From NCBI RefSeq assembly GCF_003989665.1, contig NZ_RZIJ01000018.1, positions 62,001 to 126,000 of the forward strand: a stretch of DNA of 64,000 bases, in the 5' to 3' direction. Origin of the DNA: Azospirillum doebereinerae. GTDB lineage: Bacteria > Pseudomonadota > Alphaproteobacteria > Azospirillales > Azospirillaceae. Positions 8,372 to 16,290 of this stretch are shown piece by piece (positions within the stretch are counted from its first letter, which is position 1; each line of letters opens with the position of its first letter). The translations under genes and the position numbers were made by a program. Below the pieces are notes generated by a model. That model was not told the DNA's origin and searched no databases. It was given only the letters and a program-made list of their open reading frames with translations.

Positions 8372-8896
8372 ATGACGGATTTGGCGCTGGTATCGACCTT
8401 TTGCCCCGACCGGGTCGGGCTGGTGTCCGGGATCACCGGGCATCTGTTCGAGTTGGGGATCAACCTGCGCGACGCGACCTTCGCCGCGCTGGGCACCGGG
8501 GCGGAGTTCTCGGCCGTCTGCGAGCTGCCCGAATCGCTGACGGTCGCCGAGGTCGAGGCCAGCCTGACCGCCCTGCCCGTGCTGGCGCGCGCGCAGGTGA
8601 AGGTGACGCCCTTCACCTTCGATCCCATTCCCGGTCCCCATGCGCTCGTCACCCACCGGATCGAGGTGTCGGGCGGCGACCAGCCCGGTCTGGTCGCAAG
8701 GCTGTCGGAGATCTTCACCCAGTTCGAGGCGAACATCGTCCGGCTCGACGCCCAGACCCTGCCCGACCGGGCCGGCGAGCGCTACAGCCTGCGCTTCTCC
8801 GTCTCGATCCCGGCCGAGCACGCCGCGACCTGCCTTGCCGCCGTCGCCAACACGGCGGAGATGCTGGCCTTGAATTGCAAAACCGAATCGCTCTGA
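8372..8896 (+). CDS. ACT-domain protein, GcvR-like
   Basis: The 174-residue protein consists of two ACT-type halves. The first begins LVSTFCPDRVGLVSGITGHL and the second THRIEVSGGDQPGLVARLSE, each with the D(R/Q)xGLV loop that binds small ligands in this fold. This is the architecture of GcvR, which restrains GcvA in glycine-cleavage regulation in E. coli; many alphaproteobacterial relatives have no proven role. A GGGAGGA site lies 6 bases before the ATG at 8372. No gcv genes are nearby, so a specific link to glycine metabolism is only by family. Confidence 0.85.
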   Translation: MTDLALVSTFCPDRVGLVSGITGHLFELGINLRDATFAALGTGAEFSAVCELPESLTVAEVEASLTALPVLARAQVKVTPFTFDPIPGPHALVTHRIEVSGGDQPGLVARLSEIFTQFEANIVRLDAQTLPDRAGERYSLRFSVSIPAEHAATCLAAVANTAEMLALNCKTESL

Positions 8897-8926
8897 CACG
8901 ATTGCGGTTGCATTCCTTCGTATGAT

Positions 8927-8964
8927 TCGCAAAAGATCGGTGGATAATCTCCGTTCTTTTGCGA
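8927..8964. promoter_or_regulatory. Inverted repeat between the ACT-domain gene and yjbH-like gene
   Basis: TCGCAAAAGATCGG (8927-8940) and CCGTTCTTTTGCGA (8951-8964) are complementary at 13 of 14 positions with a 10-base loop. It ends 7 bases before the GTG start at 8972 and has no trailing T-run. It could sequester the start region in mRNA, act as an operator, or be a weak terminator. Confidence 0.6.
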
Positions 8965-8971
8965 TCATTGC

Positions 8972-11044
8972 GTGAACTGGTTCATCGCCCTCCTGCTGCT
9001 GCTGCTCTCCGTTCCCACCGTACGGGCGGACGAAAACCCGGCGAGCCTGTCGGATTGGGGCAGCGTCGGGCTGTTGCAGACCCCCACCGCCCGCATGGCC
9101 CCCGACGGCACCATGAGTGGCGGGCTTACCGTGCTGGGCGATCTGCACCGTCACGTTGCCATCGCCGCCCAGTTGCTTCCCTGGCTGGAGGTCACCGCGC
9201 GAGAGACCGTCTATCCAGGCTATTTCGGCCTCAGCGAACCCGGCCTGGACGTCAAGCTGCGCCTGCGCGAGGAGGACGAGGACGGCCCGGCGCTGGTGGT
9301 CGGCGGACGCGACGTCACCGGATCGGGGCTGGACCTGCCGGGCAAGGGGCGCTTCGCCGGGGAGTACATCGCGCTGTCGCGTCGCTGGTGGGACCTCGAT
9401 CTGTCCCTCGGACTCGGCTGGGGAACGTTGGGCGAGGCCGGGCATTTCCGCAACCCGCTGCGCTTCCTCGGCGGGCGGTTCCGGCGCGACCGCGATCCGT
9501 CCTGGTGGCCCTCGGTGCGCGGGCCGCGCGCGTGGTTCGGCGGCGAGCGGGTCGCCCTGTTCGGCGGCGCCGAGTGGCACACGCCGATCCCCGACCTCAG
9601 CCTGAAGATCGAGACGACCGGCGACACCTTCCGGGCGCAACGGCAGGACGAGCCGGGCTTCGTGCCGGGAAGCCGCTACAATCTGGGCCTGTCCTACCGG
9701 CCCTTCTCCTGGATCGATGTCGGCGCCGGGTTCGAGCAGGGGCGGCGCGCGATGGTCCGTCTGTCCCTGCGCTTCGACCCGGCGCAGAACGCCGACCGCG
9801 ACGAACGCCCTCCTCCGCCGGTCGGCCCACGCCCCACGCCGGAGACCGCGCTCTCCCCCGAGGAGATCGCCGTCGTGGCGCGCACCCACGGCCTCCCCGC
9901 CCGCGCGGCGCGCGTCGAGGGCGACACGGCGACGCTGTGGCTCGACCCGGCGGACAGCGGCCCGCTTCCGGCGGCGCGCGAGGTTGGGCACGCGGCCCGG
10001 CTGCTGGCGGACCTGACGGCGCCGGAGGTCGAACGGCTGCGGGTCGTCACCGGCACCGCCGGGCTGGACGCCACGTCCCTCACCCTGCTGCGCCGCGACA
10101 TGGAACGCGCCGTCCGCCACCGTGGCAGCGCCGAGGAGTTGTGGCGGACCGCCACCGTGGAGCCGTCCGCCGGCCCGCCACCCTCTTGGCACCCCAGGCT
10201 GGACATCTCCACGTGGGTCGTCGCCGCCTTCGATCTGGCCGAGTTGGGCACCCCGCTCGCCAGCCGTACCCACACCGATCTGCTCCTACGCGCCGAGCCG
10301 TTGCGTGGCTGGGTGATTGGAGGGGCCCTGCGGGTCAACACGGGTGAAAGCTTGGCCTTGCTCGACACCAACGCTCTGCCCGCCGCGCAGCCGGTGCGCA
10401 GCGATCTGCCCAGCTACACGCTCAGCCCCCTGTCGGTCGATCATCTGCACGCCACATGGCTGGCGCAGCCGGCCGACGGGCTGACGACCCGCGTCACGGC
10501 CGGGGCGATGGAGGAGATGTTCAGCGGAATCGGGGCGGAGGCGCTGTATCAGCCGCTCTTCGCGCGCTGGGCCGCCGGGCTTGACCTGAACCGGGTTTGG
10601 AAGCGCAAGCCGGCGCGTCTGTTCGGCGTGCGGTCCGACAGCGCTCGCGTGACCGGCCATGCGAGCGTTTACTGGGAAAGCCCCGGTGCCGACACCACCA
10701 CCGTGCTGCGGCTCGGGCGCTACCTGGGTGGCGACTGGGGCGGAACGGCGGAGTTGGTGCGGCGCTTCGAGGGCGGCATCGCGCTGTCGGCCCACGCCAC
10801 CTGGACCGAGGGGCCGGACGGCGGGCAGAGCCGCTTCGGCGGACGGATGGACTGGGGAGTGTCGTTGGTGGTGCCGTTCGCGGCGTCGGGCTGGGTGCCA
10901 CTCGGCGGCAGCGTGGAGACGGCGGTCCGTACCCTCGGACGCGACGCGGGGCAAAGGCTGCAACAGCCTCTGCCCCTGTATGACGCGCGCGTGCCGGGAG
11001 GCTTCGGACGCCTCGCCGGCACATGGTCGACGCTGATGGATTAG
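8972..11044 (+). CDS. YjbH-like outer-membrane protein of exopolysaccharide export
   Basis: The 690-residue protein has a signal peptide (MNWFIALLLLLLSVPTVRA) and then the YjbH start SLSDWGSVGLLQTPTARMAPDG. The remainder alternates beta-rich segments typical of an outer-membrane barrel. In E. coli, YjbEFGH affects extracellular polysaccharide and YjbH is the outer-membrane member. No yjbE, yjbF or yjbG is visible here, so this is an orphan. The start is GTG with no strong Shine-Dalgarno, just after an inverted repeat. The stop overlaps the convergent neighbour by 4 bases. Confidence 0.82.
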   Translation: MNWFIALLLLLLSVPTVRADENPASLSDWGSVGLLQTPTARMAPDGTMSGGLTVLGDLHRHVAIAAQLLPWLEVTARETVYPGYFGLSEPGLDVKLRLREEDEDGPALVVGGRDVTGSGLDLPGKGRFAGEYIALSRRWWDLDLSLGLGWGTLGEAGHFRNPLRFLGGRFRRDRDPSWWPSVRGPRAWFGGERVALFGGAEWHTPIPDLSLKIETTGDTFRAQRQDEPGFVPGSRYNLGLSYRPFSWIDVGAGFEQGRRAMVRLSLRFDPAQNADRDERPPPPVGPRPTPETALSPEEIAVVARTHGLPARAARVEGDTATLWLDPADSGPLPAAREVGHAARLLADLTAPEVERLRVVTGTAGLDATSLTLLRRDMERAVRHRGSAEELWRTATVEPSAGPPPSWHPRLDISTWVVAAFDLAELGTPLASRTHTDLLLRAEPLRGWVIGGALRVNTGESLALLDTNALPAAQPVRSDLPSYTLSPLSVDHLHATWLAQPADGLTTRVTAGAMEEMFSGIGAEALYQPLFARWAAGLDLNRVWKRKPARLFGVRSDSARVTGHASVYWESPGADTTTVLRLGRYLGGDWGGTAELVRRFEGGIALSAHATWTEGPDGGQSRFGGRMDWGVSLVVPFAASGWVPLGGSVETAVRTLGRDAGQRLQQPLPLYDARVPGGFGRLAGTWSTLMD

Positions 11045-11631
11045 CGCGGAGTGATGGTGCTGGTGCGCGGATCCAGCTCCACGCTGGTCCAGCGGCCGTT
11101 CTTGTCCTGGGCCTGGGCCGTATAGCGATCGCCGTCCTTGCGGAAATCGCGGACCATGGTGTAGCCGGCGGCGCTGAACTGGTTCAGCAGCGAGGTCTGG
11201 CTCAGTTCCAGATCGTTCTGCCCGCGCCCGCGCCGGGTGGACATATCGCCGTTGTTCACGGTCGTGCTTCGCATCGACGAGCGGCTGGAGGAACCGGTGA
11301 CGTCCCGGTCCATCGTGGCGCCGGTGCTGCCGGACATGGCGCGCTTTTGTGCCTTGTCGCGATGCATCCGGTCGTGATGGGTGCCGTCCTGGTTCATGGC
11401 GCTGCGGTCCATCGGCCGGTCGGTGGTGCGGGCCTGGTTGTTGTCCCGCCACGGTTCCGGATCGACGCCCGGCAGGCTCTTCACGACCGGGCTGTCGGTG
11501 CGGCCCGAAGAGGTGCTGGACGCCGACGGCGGCGCCTTCGAGGCGTCGTTCTCATAAGTCTGCTGCGCCATCGCCACGGGAGCGACGGCGAGCGAGGCGG
11601 CGATCACCGCCAGACAGAGCTTGGTGTTCAT
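11041..11631 (-). CDS. Secreted protein of unknown function with a PepSY-like C-terminus
   Basis: The 196-residue protein has a clear signal peptide (MNTKLCLAVIAASLAVAPVAMA-QQ). A long low-complexity, charged and Ser/Thr-rich middle (about 25-140) includes methionine- and histidine-containing stretches such as HHDRMHRDKAQKR. The last 60 residues (LNQFSAAGYTMVRDFRKDGD ... GRWTSVELDPRTSTITPR) resemble the small PepSY fold seen in periplasmic propeptide-like modules. GAGAGGAAG precedes the ATG. It is convergent with the yjbH-like gene. I do not recognise a named family. Confidence 0.8.
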   Translation of the reverse strand: MNTKLCLAVIAASLAVAPVAMAQQTYENDASKAPPSASSTSSGRTDSPVVKSLPGVDPEPWRDNNQARTTDRPMDRSAMNQDGTHHDRMHRDKAQKRAMSGSTGATMDRDVTGSSSRSSMRSTTVNNGDMSTRRGRGQNDLELSQTSLLNQFSAAGYTMVRDFRKDGDRYTAQAQDKNGRWTSVELDPRTSTITPR

Positions 11632-11770
11632 TGTGCTTCCTCTCCGTTCACGTTGGGGCGGCGCGCTGGACGCGCCTTGCTCCCTTCAAGACAGCCACAA
11701 CAGGCGAAGCCGCCGCTTGTTGCCGACGTTCGACGCGAATCCGAAAAGAACTTGCGTTGTCAAGTCCCAT

Positions 11771-11795
11771 GGAACATCGGTCCGTGAAGCTTGTT
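11771..11795 (+). promoter_or_regulatory. Candidate ECF (EcfG-type) promoter
   Basis: GGAAC (11771-11775), 16 bases, then TGTT (11792-11795). The alphaproteobacterial general-stress promoter is usually given as GGAAC-N16/17-CGTT, so this differs at one -10 base. It lies 135 bases upstream of the DUF1328 gene. The same GGAAC-N16-TGTT spacing occurs at 40283-40307. Confidence 0.4.
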
Positions 11796-11930
11796 CTGAT
11801 CAATGACTACCGCTTGTCGCTCCCCGTTGACGAAACGGAGACGACCGGTGGTTCCGCAACATCCATGGCGCGTCGTTTCGAAGTCTGCCGTGTCTTCGGC
11901 ATTGTCTTCGGACGAGCGAGGGAGGGTATG

Positions 11931-12095
11931 ATGCTCTATTGGGCACTTGTTTTCTTCGTGGTCGCGCTGATCGCCGGCGCGCTCGGCTTCGGTGGGATCG
12001 CGTCGGCTTCGTCCGGCATCGCGCAAATCCTGTTCTTCCTGTTCCTGATCCTCTTCGCGGCCAGCCTGATCATGGGTCTGGTGCGACGGCGCTAG
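11931..12095 (+). CDS. DUF1328 family small membrane protein
   Basis: The 54-residue product (MLYWALVFFVVALIAGALGF ... MGLVRRR) has two hydrophobic helices and the usual length of the DUF1328/YtjA family. Function is unknown; in several proteobacteria such genes belong to general-stress or envelope-stress regulons. Of two adjacent ATGs (11928 and 11931) I chose the second because GGAGGG at 11921 then has normal spacing. The gene has its own upstream region with a candidate ECF promoter and is followed by a palindromic repeat and a terminator. Confidence 0.9.
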   Translation: MLYWALVFFVVALIAGALGFGGIASASSGIAQILFFLFLILFAASLIMGLVRRR

Positions 12096-12118
12096 GCAGG
12101 TTTGTGAAGGTTCTGCAA

Positions 12119-12170
12119 CGCTTGCCCCCATCCTTACCTTCGCGAAGCGGAAGAGGGATGGGGGCAAGCG
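12119..12170. repeat. Palindromic intergenic repeat, single-hairpin type
   Basis: CGCTTGCCCCCATCC (12119-12133) and its exact reverse complement (12156-12170) enclose a smaller TTCGCGAA-centred sequence. It is related to the G+C-rich elements at 33466-33580 and 40925-40980 through the TTGCCCCCA arm, and lies between convergent genes. Confidence 0.75.
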
Positions 12171-12197
12171 TGGCATAGCTTGAGCATCGGGTAAAAC

Positions 12198-12240
12198 GAC
12201 AAAGGCCCCTTTCCACAAGGAGGAGGGGCCTTTGTCTTTT
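12198..12240. terminator. Bidirectional intrinsic terminator
   Basis: GACAAAGGCCCCT (12198-12210) and AGGGGCCTTTGTC (12224-12236) are perfectly complementary, followed by TTTT. It sits between the DUF1328 gene (+) and the ECF sigma gene (-). Confidence 0.85.
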
Positions 12241-12310
12241 CAGCATGAACTTTATAGCGGCTCGCACGGCGGGCCCGATATCGAGCCCGCCGTATCTCCA
12301 TTTCGTATTT

Positions 12311-13009
12311 TTAGGCGTCGTCCTCATCGGAGGGGCTTCGGCCTTCCATCAGGTTCCGCAAGGCGCGACGGCCGCGAGACAGGCGTGACTTCACGGTGCC
12401 GATCGAGATGCCGAGGATGTCGGCGGCTTCACCGTAGGAGATCCCCTCCAGCCCGATCAGCAGCACCACCTCGCGCTGCTCGTTGGGCAGCAGTCCCAGG
12501 GCACGGCGCAAGTCGCGCAGTTCCAGCCGCACGAACTGCGATCCGGGAGCAGCACCGATGGCCGCCTGGGCTTCGGCGTCGATGTCGACCACCGGCTGGC
12601 GGCGGCGGACGCCGTTGATGTGGAGGTTGCGCAGGATGGTGAAAAGCCAAGCCCGGAGGTTGCTGCCCGGCCGCCACAGATGCAGCCGCGACAGGGCGCG
12701 TTCCAGGCATTCCTGCACCAGATCGTCGGCCAACGTCGCGTCGCGCACCATCGCGCGGGCAAAGCGGCGCAAACGGGGGATTTCGGCCTCGATCTGCGCG
12801 ATAACCGCCGGATCGGACGGCGCGTTGGGATCCGGGATGAAGTCGCTCTCGCCGGTTTCCAGGCCGGTCGCTTCCAGGTCGTGATCGCCATCGGCGTCCC
12901 CGTGATTCCGGGTGGTCCGGCCGGAAGGCTCGGGACCGAACGCCGCCGGATCCAGCGGCGCCGGGATATGCGCCCGGTGGCTCAGGGTGGTTGCGACGTG
13001 GTTCGCCAT
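12311..13009 (-). CDS. ECF-family RNA polymerase sigma factor
   Basis: The 232-residue protein has sigma region 2 (LRRFARAMVRDATLADDLVQ through LRAWLFTILRNLHINGVRR) and region 4 (ALGLLPNEQREVVLLIGLEG then SYGEAADILGISIGTVKSRL), the compact layout of ECF sigma factors. An acidic, proline-rich N-terminal extension of about 80 residues precedes region 2 and is longer than usual. No anti-sigma gene adjoins it, so the signal is unknown. The ATG at 13009 follows AAGGAGG by 13 bases, which is long; a start at 13051 is possible. The downstream side ends in the bidirectional terminator. Confidence 0.92.
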   Translation of the reverse strand: MANHVATTLSHRAHIPAPLDPAAFGPEPSGRTTRNHGDADGDHDLEATGLETGESDFIPDPNAPSDPAVIAQIEAEIPRLRRFARAMVRDATLADDLVQECLERALSRLHLWRPGSNLRAWLFTILRNLHINGVRRRQPVVDIDAEAQAAIGAAPGSQFVRLELRDLRRALGLLPNEQREVVLLIGLEGISYGEAADILGISIGTVKSRLSRGRRALRNLMEGRSPSDEDDA

Positions 13010-13311
13010 CGGTGAAACGATGCCTCCTTGGCTGCTGTTGGTGCCGGCCACGCAGGCTGCGCGTCCGGGGCCTCCAGCCCGGCGATCCGGCGGCGCTTGG
13101 ATGCGCCGCTCTGAAAGTCGCCGGAATTCAAACGTTGGTCTCTGGCCCGACCCTTACGTAATGACCGCCAAAGCCTCCTTCCAGTTGGGAAAAAGGCTAG
13201 TCACAGTCCCCATGTGGCGAGATTACCCCTTGTATCCCGGCCACTTCACCGTTCGGGTGTTGGCGCATGACTTGGTCCTTCGTGTATCCATCCAACAAGA
13301 TTGGAGGACGC
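13010..13311. other. Intergenic region between the ECF sigma gene and a lytic transglycosylase gene
   Basis: About 300 bases separate these divergent genes. GGAGG sits at the right end, 5 bases before the ATG at 13312. I see no clear promoter, no tRNA and no credible ORF. Confidence 0.5.
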
Positions 13312-14544
13312 ATGACCAGCTTGAAAAGGAAAAGACCAGCCGACGAACGCCGGCCGGTCTATGAATTTTTCTGCGGAAGCACCGAATTCAGCCGGTTTGG
13401 CGATGCTCGGCGCTCTTCCCTCCCTTCGACGGCCACGGACGCGGAATTATCGGCGGTTCGTCAGCGTTTCTTCCCATCGGGATATGGCCTTATCCTTAAG
13501 GATGCCTTCCCTTTTCTGGGAAGGACTATACCGGTTACCAGGACAGACAACCATCCCAGCAATGGCAGTACACCTTTCGTTCGACCCCGCAAGGCAATCG
13601 CAAGAGGAATTTTCGGCGCTGCGGCTCTCCTTTTCCTGGGTGCCGGCGCGATACCCGCCGCCGCCCAGACGGCTCCCTTCGTGGATCGGAACATCCGCGC
13701 TCTCGAAGCCCTGGCCGGCAAGGGCAGCCCCCGCGCCCAGTTCGAGTTGGCCGACCGCTATGAAAACGCCAACGGCGTGAAGCGGGACGAGCGGATGGCG
13801 CTGTCGCTCTATTGCCGGGCCGCGCGCCAGGACTACGCCGACGCGGCGTTCCGCGCGGGCCGCATGCACATGGCCGGGCGCGGCGGCGTCTCCAGGGACG
13901 AGGATCTGGGGCGCGCGTGGATGCGCAAGGCGGCGTCACTGGGCAGCGGCGAGGCCGAGCAGGTGACGAAGATTTCCACCGGAGCCAAGGTGAAAGGCCC
14001 CGACCGCTGCGAGCCGCCCAACGTCCGCTGGGGCGTGATTCGCAAGCCTCCGGCCGAGATCCGTGCCATGGTGACAAAAATGGCGCCGACCTACGGGCTC
14101 GACCCCGAATTGGTGTTGGCGGTCATTGCCGTGGAGTCCGGCTACCGCCTCGACGTCGTGTCGAACAAGAACGCCATGGGACTGATGCAGTTGATCCCGG
14201 AGACGGCGGAGCGCTTCGGCGTGACGAAACCTTTCGACGCGGAACAGAACCTGCGCGGCGGCATGAAGTATCTGCGCTGGCTGCTGGCCTATTTCGATGG
14301 AAACGTCACCTTCGCGCTGGCCGGTTACAACGCCGGCGAGGGGGCGGTCCTCCAGTACAAGGGTGTCCCGCCTTACCGGGAAACGCAGGATTACGTGGTG
14401 AAGATCCGCAGCGTCTACGCCAACAGTCGGCATCCCTTCGACAGCAAGGTGGTGCAGTCCGCCGGACTGGCCGCCGCCAAGCGCGAGGAAGTCGCCGAAC
14501 TGTCGACGGTATCGACCAAGACTCGCGGAGGCGGCAAACGCTGA
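13312..14544 (+). CDS. Lytic transglycosylase with Sel1-like repeats
   Basis: The mature part has a signal-peptide-like segment (GIFGAAALLFLGAGAIPAAAQ), two Sel1-type repeats (AQFELADRYENANGVKRDE and AAFRAGRMHMAGRGGVSRDE) and a C-terminal SLT domain with catalytic Glu in IAVESGYR, then GLMQLIPETAERF and LAGYNAGEGAV. It should cleave peptidoglycan glycan strands in the periplasm. The start is uncertain: the only ATG with a good site (TTGGAGG) is at 13312, which puts about 100 residues before the secretion signal. Codon use there is poor in G/C at third positions, and a terminator-like hairpin overlaps it. The domain calls are firm; the 5' end is not. Confidence 0.8.
   Translation: MTSLKRKRPADERRPVYEFFCGSTEFSRFGDARRSSLPSTATDAELSAVRQRFFPSGYGLILKDAFPFLGRTIPVTRTDNHPSNGSTPFVRPRKAIARGIFGAAALLFLGAGAIPAAAQTAPFVDRNIRALEALAGKGSPRAQFELADRYENANGVKRDERMALSLYCRAARQDYADAAFRAGRMHMAGRGGVSRDEDLGRAWMRKAASLGSGEAEQVTKISTGAKVKGPDRCEPPNVRWGVIRKPPAEIRAMVTKMAPTYGLDPELVLAVIAVESGYRLDVVSNKNAMGLMQLIPETAERFGVTKPFDAEQNLRGGMKYLRWLLAYFDGNVTFALAGYNAGEGAVLQYKGVPPYRETQDYVVKIRSVYANSRHPFDSKVVQSAGLAAAKREEVAELSTVSTKTRGGGKR
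13334..13370 (+). terminator. Terminator-like hairpin in the leader of the transglycosylase gene
   Basis: GACCAGCCG (13334-13342) and CGGCCGGTC (13351-13359) pair with one mismatch and TTTTT follows at 13366-13370. It begins 22 bases after the start codon chosen above, so it may be an attenuator behind a short leader ORF. Confidence 0.45.
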
Positions 14545-14679
14545 AGACAGGAGGGTGCGACTCGAAAGCGCGACTCGGGCTTATTGCCAAGCTGATGGTT
14601 AACAGTTTGGTTACAAAAAGGTGATTACCCTTAGGAACCGAACGCTTCTTCCCCAGCGTCTTCCCGAGGACCTCGCCCG

Positions 14680-15015
14680 ATGACCATGGCCGCCGACGTC
14701 GACACCATCGAACGCACCTCCATCGTCGCCTACACGCTGCTGACCGAGTTGCACGAGGTCCTGGCCCTGCCAAAGGCGCCGGACGACGTGACGCTGGGCA
14801 TCCTGATGGGCCTGTCCATGTTCCTCGACGACAAGGTCGGCCCGATCCGCGCCAAGCGCCTGATGGCGGAGGCGCCGACCATCGTCCTCAAGACCGACGC
14901 CCACGTCACCCCCGACCAGACCCAGCGCATCCTGCCGGTCCTGCGCGCCTTCGGCGACCACATGAAGGACATGCGGGTGAAAGCCGAACGCCCGGTCGAA
15001 GGCAAGGTCGCCTAA
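14680..15015 (+). CDS. Conserved-looking small soluble protein, unknown function
   Basis: The 111-residue protein has no signal peptide or membrane helix. It is mostly helical by composition (MTMAADVDTIERTSIVAYTL ... LMGLSMFLDDKVGPIRAKRL), with a charged C-terminus (MRVKAERPVEGKVA). GAGGA lies about 9 bases before the ATG. It stands alone between the transglycosylase gene and a terminator. Codon use matches the neighbours, which supports it as a real gene. I do not recognise the family. Confidence 0.75.
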   Translation: MTMAADVDTIERTSIVAYTLLTELHEVLALPKAPDDVTLGILMGLSMFLDDKVGPIRAKRLMAEAPTIVLKTDAHVTPDQTQRILPVLRAFGDHMKDMRVKAERPVEGKVA

Positions 15016-15046
15016 AAACACCCCACCGTTTCCCGATCGACGATTC

Positions 15047-15083
15047 AAGGACATCCCGGCACGGAAAGCGCCGGGGTGTCCTT
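15047..15083 (+). terminator. Stem-loop terminator after the 111-residue protein gene
   Basis: AAGGACATCCCGGC (15047-15060) and GCCGGGGTGTCCTT (15070-15083) form a 14-pair stem with one wobble. The following bases (cgtctttctc) are only moderately T-rich. Confidence 0.7.
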
Positions 15084-15133
15084 CGTCTTTCTCGTCCTTG
15101 ACCGCCGGGGGGATTCGGCGGAAGCTTCGGGTC

Positions 15134-15445
15134 ATGGACTGGCTCACGGGGTTCAGCATCGTCGCGATCGCGGCCGGCGTGACCATCAGCGTCGTGGTGC
15201 TGGTGGCCGTCGGGTCGATCCGGCGTAGCCTGAACGAAGGCGCCACGCGCCATTCCCAGCAGATCAAGCGGCTGACCGAGACGGTCGCCACCCTGTCCGC
15301 CCAGCAATCGGCGGCGCAGACCCGCATCCAGCAACTGGCCGACGCCAACCGCAAGCTGACCGAGCAATTCAACGCCCTCGGCGAACGGTTGAGCGACGCC
15401 GACACGGTCCAGCGCGTGTCCAGCGGCGTGAAGCTCCTGCATTGA
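15134..15445 (+). CDS. Small membrane-anchored coiled-coil protein
   Basis: The 103-residue protein has one N-terminal membrane helix (about residues 6-28, FSIVAIAAGVTISVVVLVAV). A heptad-rich stretch follows (QQIKRLTETVATLSAQQSAA through LTEQFNALGERL) that should form a coiled coil in the cytoplasm or periplasm. The ATG at 15134 has a weak site. Its stop codon shares one base with the start of the methyltransferase gene, so the two are probably co-translated. I know of no named family. Confidence 0.75.
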   Translation: MDWLTGFSIVAIAAGVTISVVVLVAVGSIRRSLNEGATRHSQQIKRLTETVATLSAQQSAAQTRIQQLADANRKLTEQFNALGERLSDADTVQRVSSGVKLLH

Positions 15446-16284
15446 TGCACACATTCGACAGCCAAACCGAACGCGACCGTTGGGCCGCCAGCGCCGGCGA
15501 CTGGGACCGCTGGGCGGATTCCATGGCCGATCTGGCCGACAAGCTGAACCGCCCGCTGCTCGACGCCGCCGGGGTAACGGTAGGCGACCGGGTGCTGGAC
15601 CTCGCCTCCGGGGCGGGAGAACCGGCGCTCGGCGCGGCGCGGCGGGTCGGCGCGCAGGGGCTGGTCGTCGGCAGCGATCTGGTGCCCGGCATGCTGGCCG
15701 GAGCGGTGCGCCGCGCCGGGAGCGAAGCCGCCAGAGGCGTCGAGGCCCCCGTCTTCACGGCAGCGGACATGACCGCCCTGCCCTTCGCCGACGGAAGCTT
15801 CGACCGGGTGACCTGCCGCTTCGGCATCATGTTCGTGCCGGACGCCGCCGGCGCGCTCCACGCGGTGCGCCGGGCGCTGCGTCCGGGCGGCACGGCCGCC
15901 TTCATGGTGTGGGGTCCGCTGTCCGGCAACGCGCTGTTCGCGGAGGTCGCCGCCGCCGTCGCCGAGCATCTGGGCGAGGACGGCAGCCTCGACCCGCTGT
16001 TCCGCTTCGCCGAACCGGGGCTCCTGTCGGGACTGATGCGCGACGCCGGTTTCGCGCGGGCCGAAGAGACCGACCTGACGCCGGTGCGCAAAGCCCCGGC
16101 GGACCAGCCTTTCTGGTGGGCGGCGCTCGACATGAGCTTCGGTCACCGGCTGGGCGACCTGTCGGCGGACCGGCGCGGCGCCCTGGAGGCCAGCATCGCC
16201 GCGCGTTTCGCGGCGCGGGCTGCGGACGGGGTTGTGCCGGTGCCGGCCCATGTGCGGATCGTGACCGGCACCGTCGCCGGCTGA
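15445..16284 (+). CDS. Class I SAM-dependent methyltransferase
   Basis: The 279-residue protein has the Rossmann-type methyltransferase core. Motif I is VLDLASGAGEP (residues 50-60), an acidic SAM-ribose loop follows in VVGSDLVPGML, and the later strand reads FDRVTCRFGIMFVPDAAGAL. This pattern resembles UbiE/COQ5-like enzymes, but the substrate cannot be assigned. The ATG at 15445 overlaps the preceding stop by one base, implying translational coupling to the coiled-coil protein. It is convergent with tamB, with only 6 bases between the two stops. Confidence 0.88.
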   Translation: MHTFDSQTERDRWAASAGDWDRWADSMADLADKLNRPLLDAAGVTVGDRVLDLASGAGEPALGAARRVGAQGLVVGSDLVPGMLAGAVRRAGSEAARGVEAPVFTAADMTALPFADGSFDRVTCRFGIMFVPDAAGALHAVRRALRPGGTAAFMVWGPLSGNALFAEVAAAVAEHLGEDGSLDPLFRFAEPGLLSGLMRDAGFARAEETDLTPVRKAPADQPFWWAALDMSFGHRLGDLSADRRGALEASIAARFAARAADGVVPVPAHVRIVTGTVAG

Positions 16285-16290
16285 ACCGGC

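Noticed and set aside
14596..14625. TTAA and TTAC pair resembling a CtrA site before the 111-residue protein gene
   Set aside because: The spacing is 8 rather than 7 bases and no cell-cycle gene is near.
14640..14665. GGAAC followed by GCGTC as a third ECF promoter
   Set aside because: The spacing is too long and it would place the transcript start almost at the ATG.
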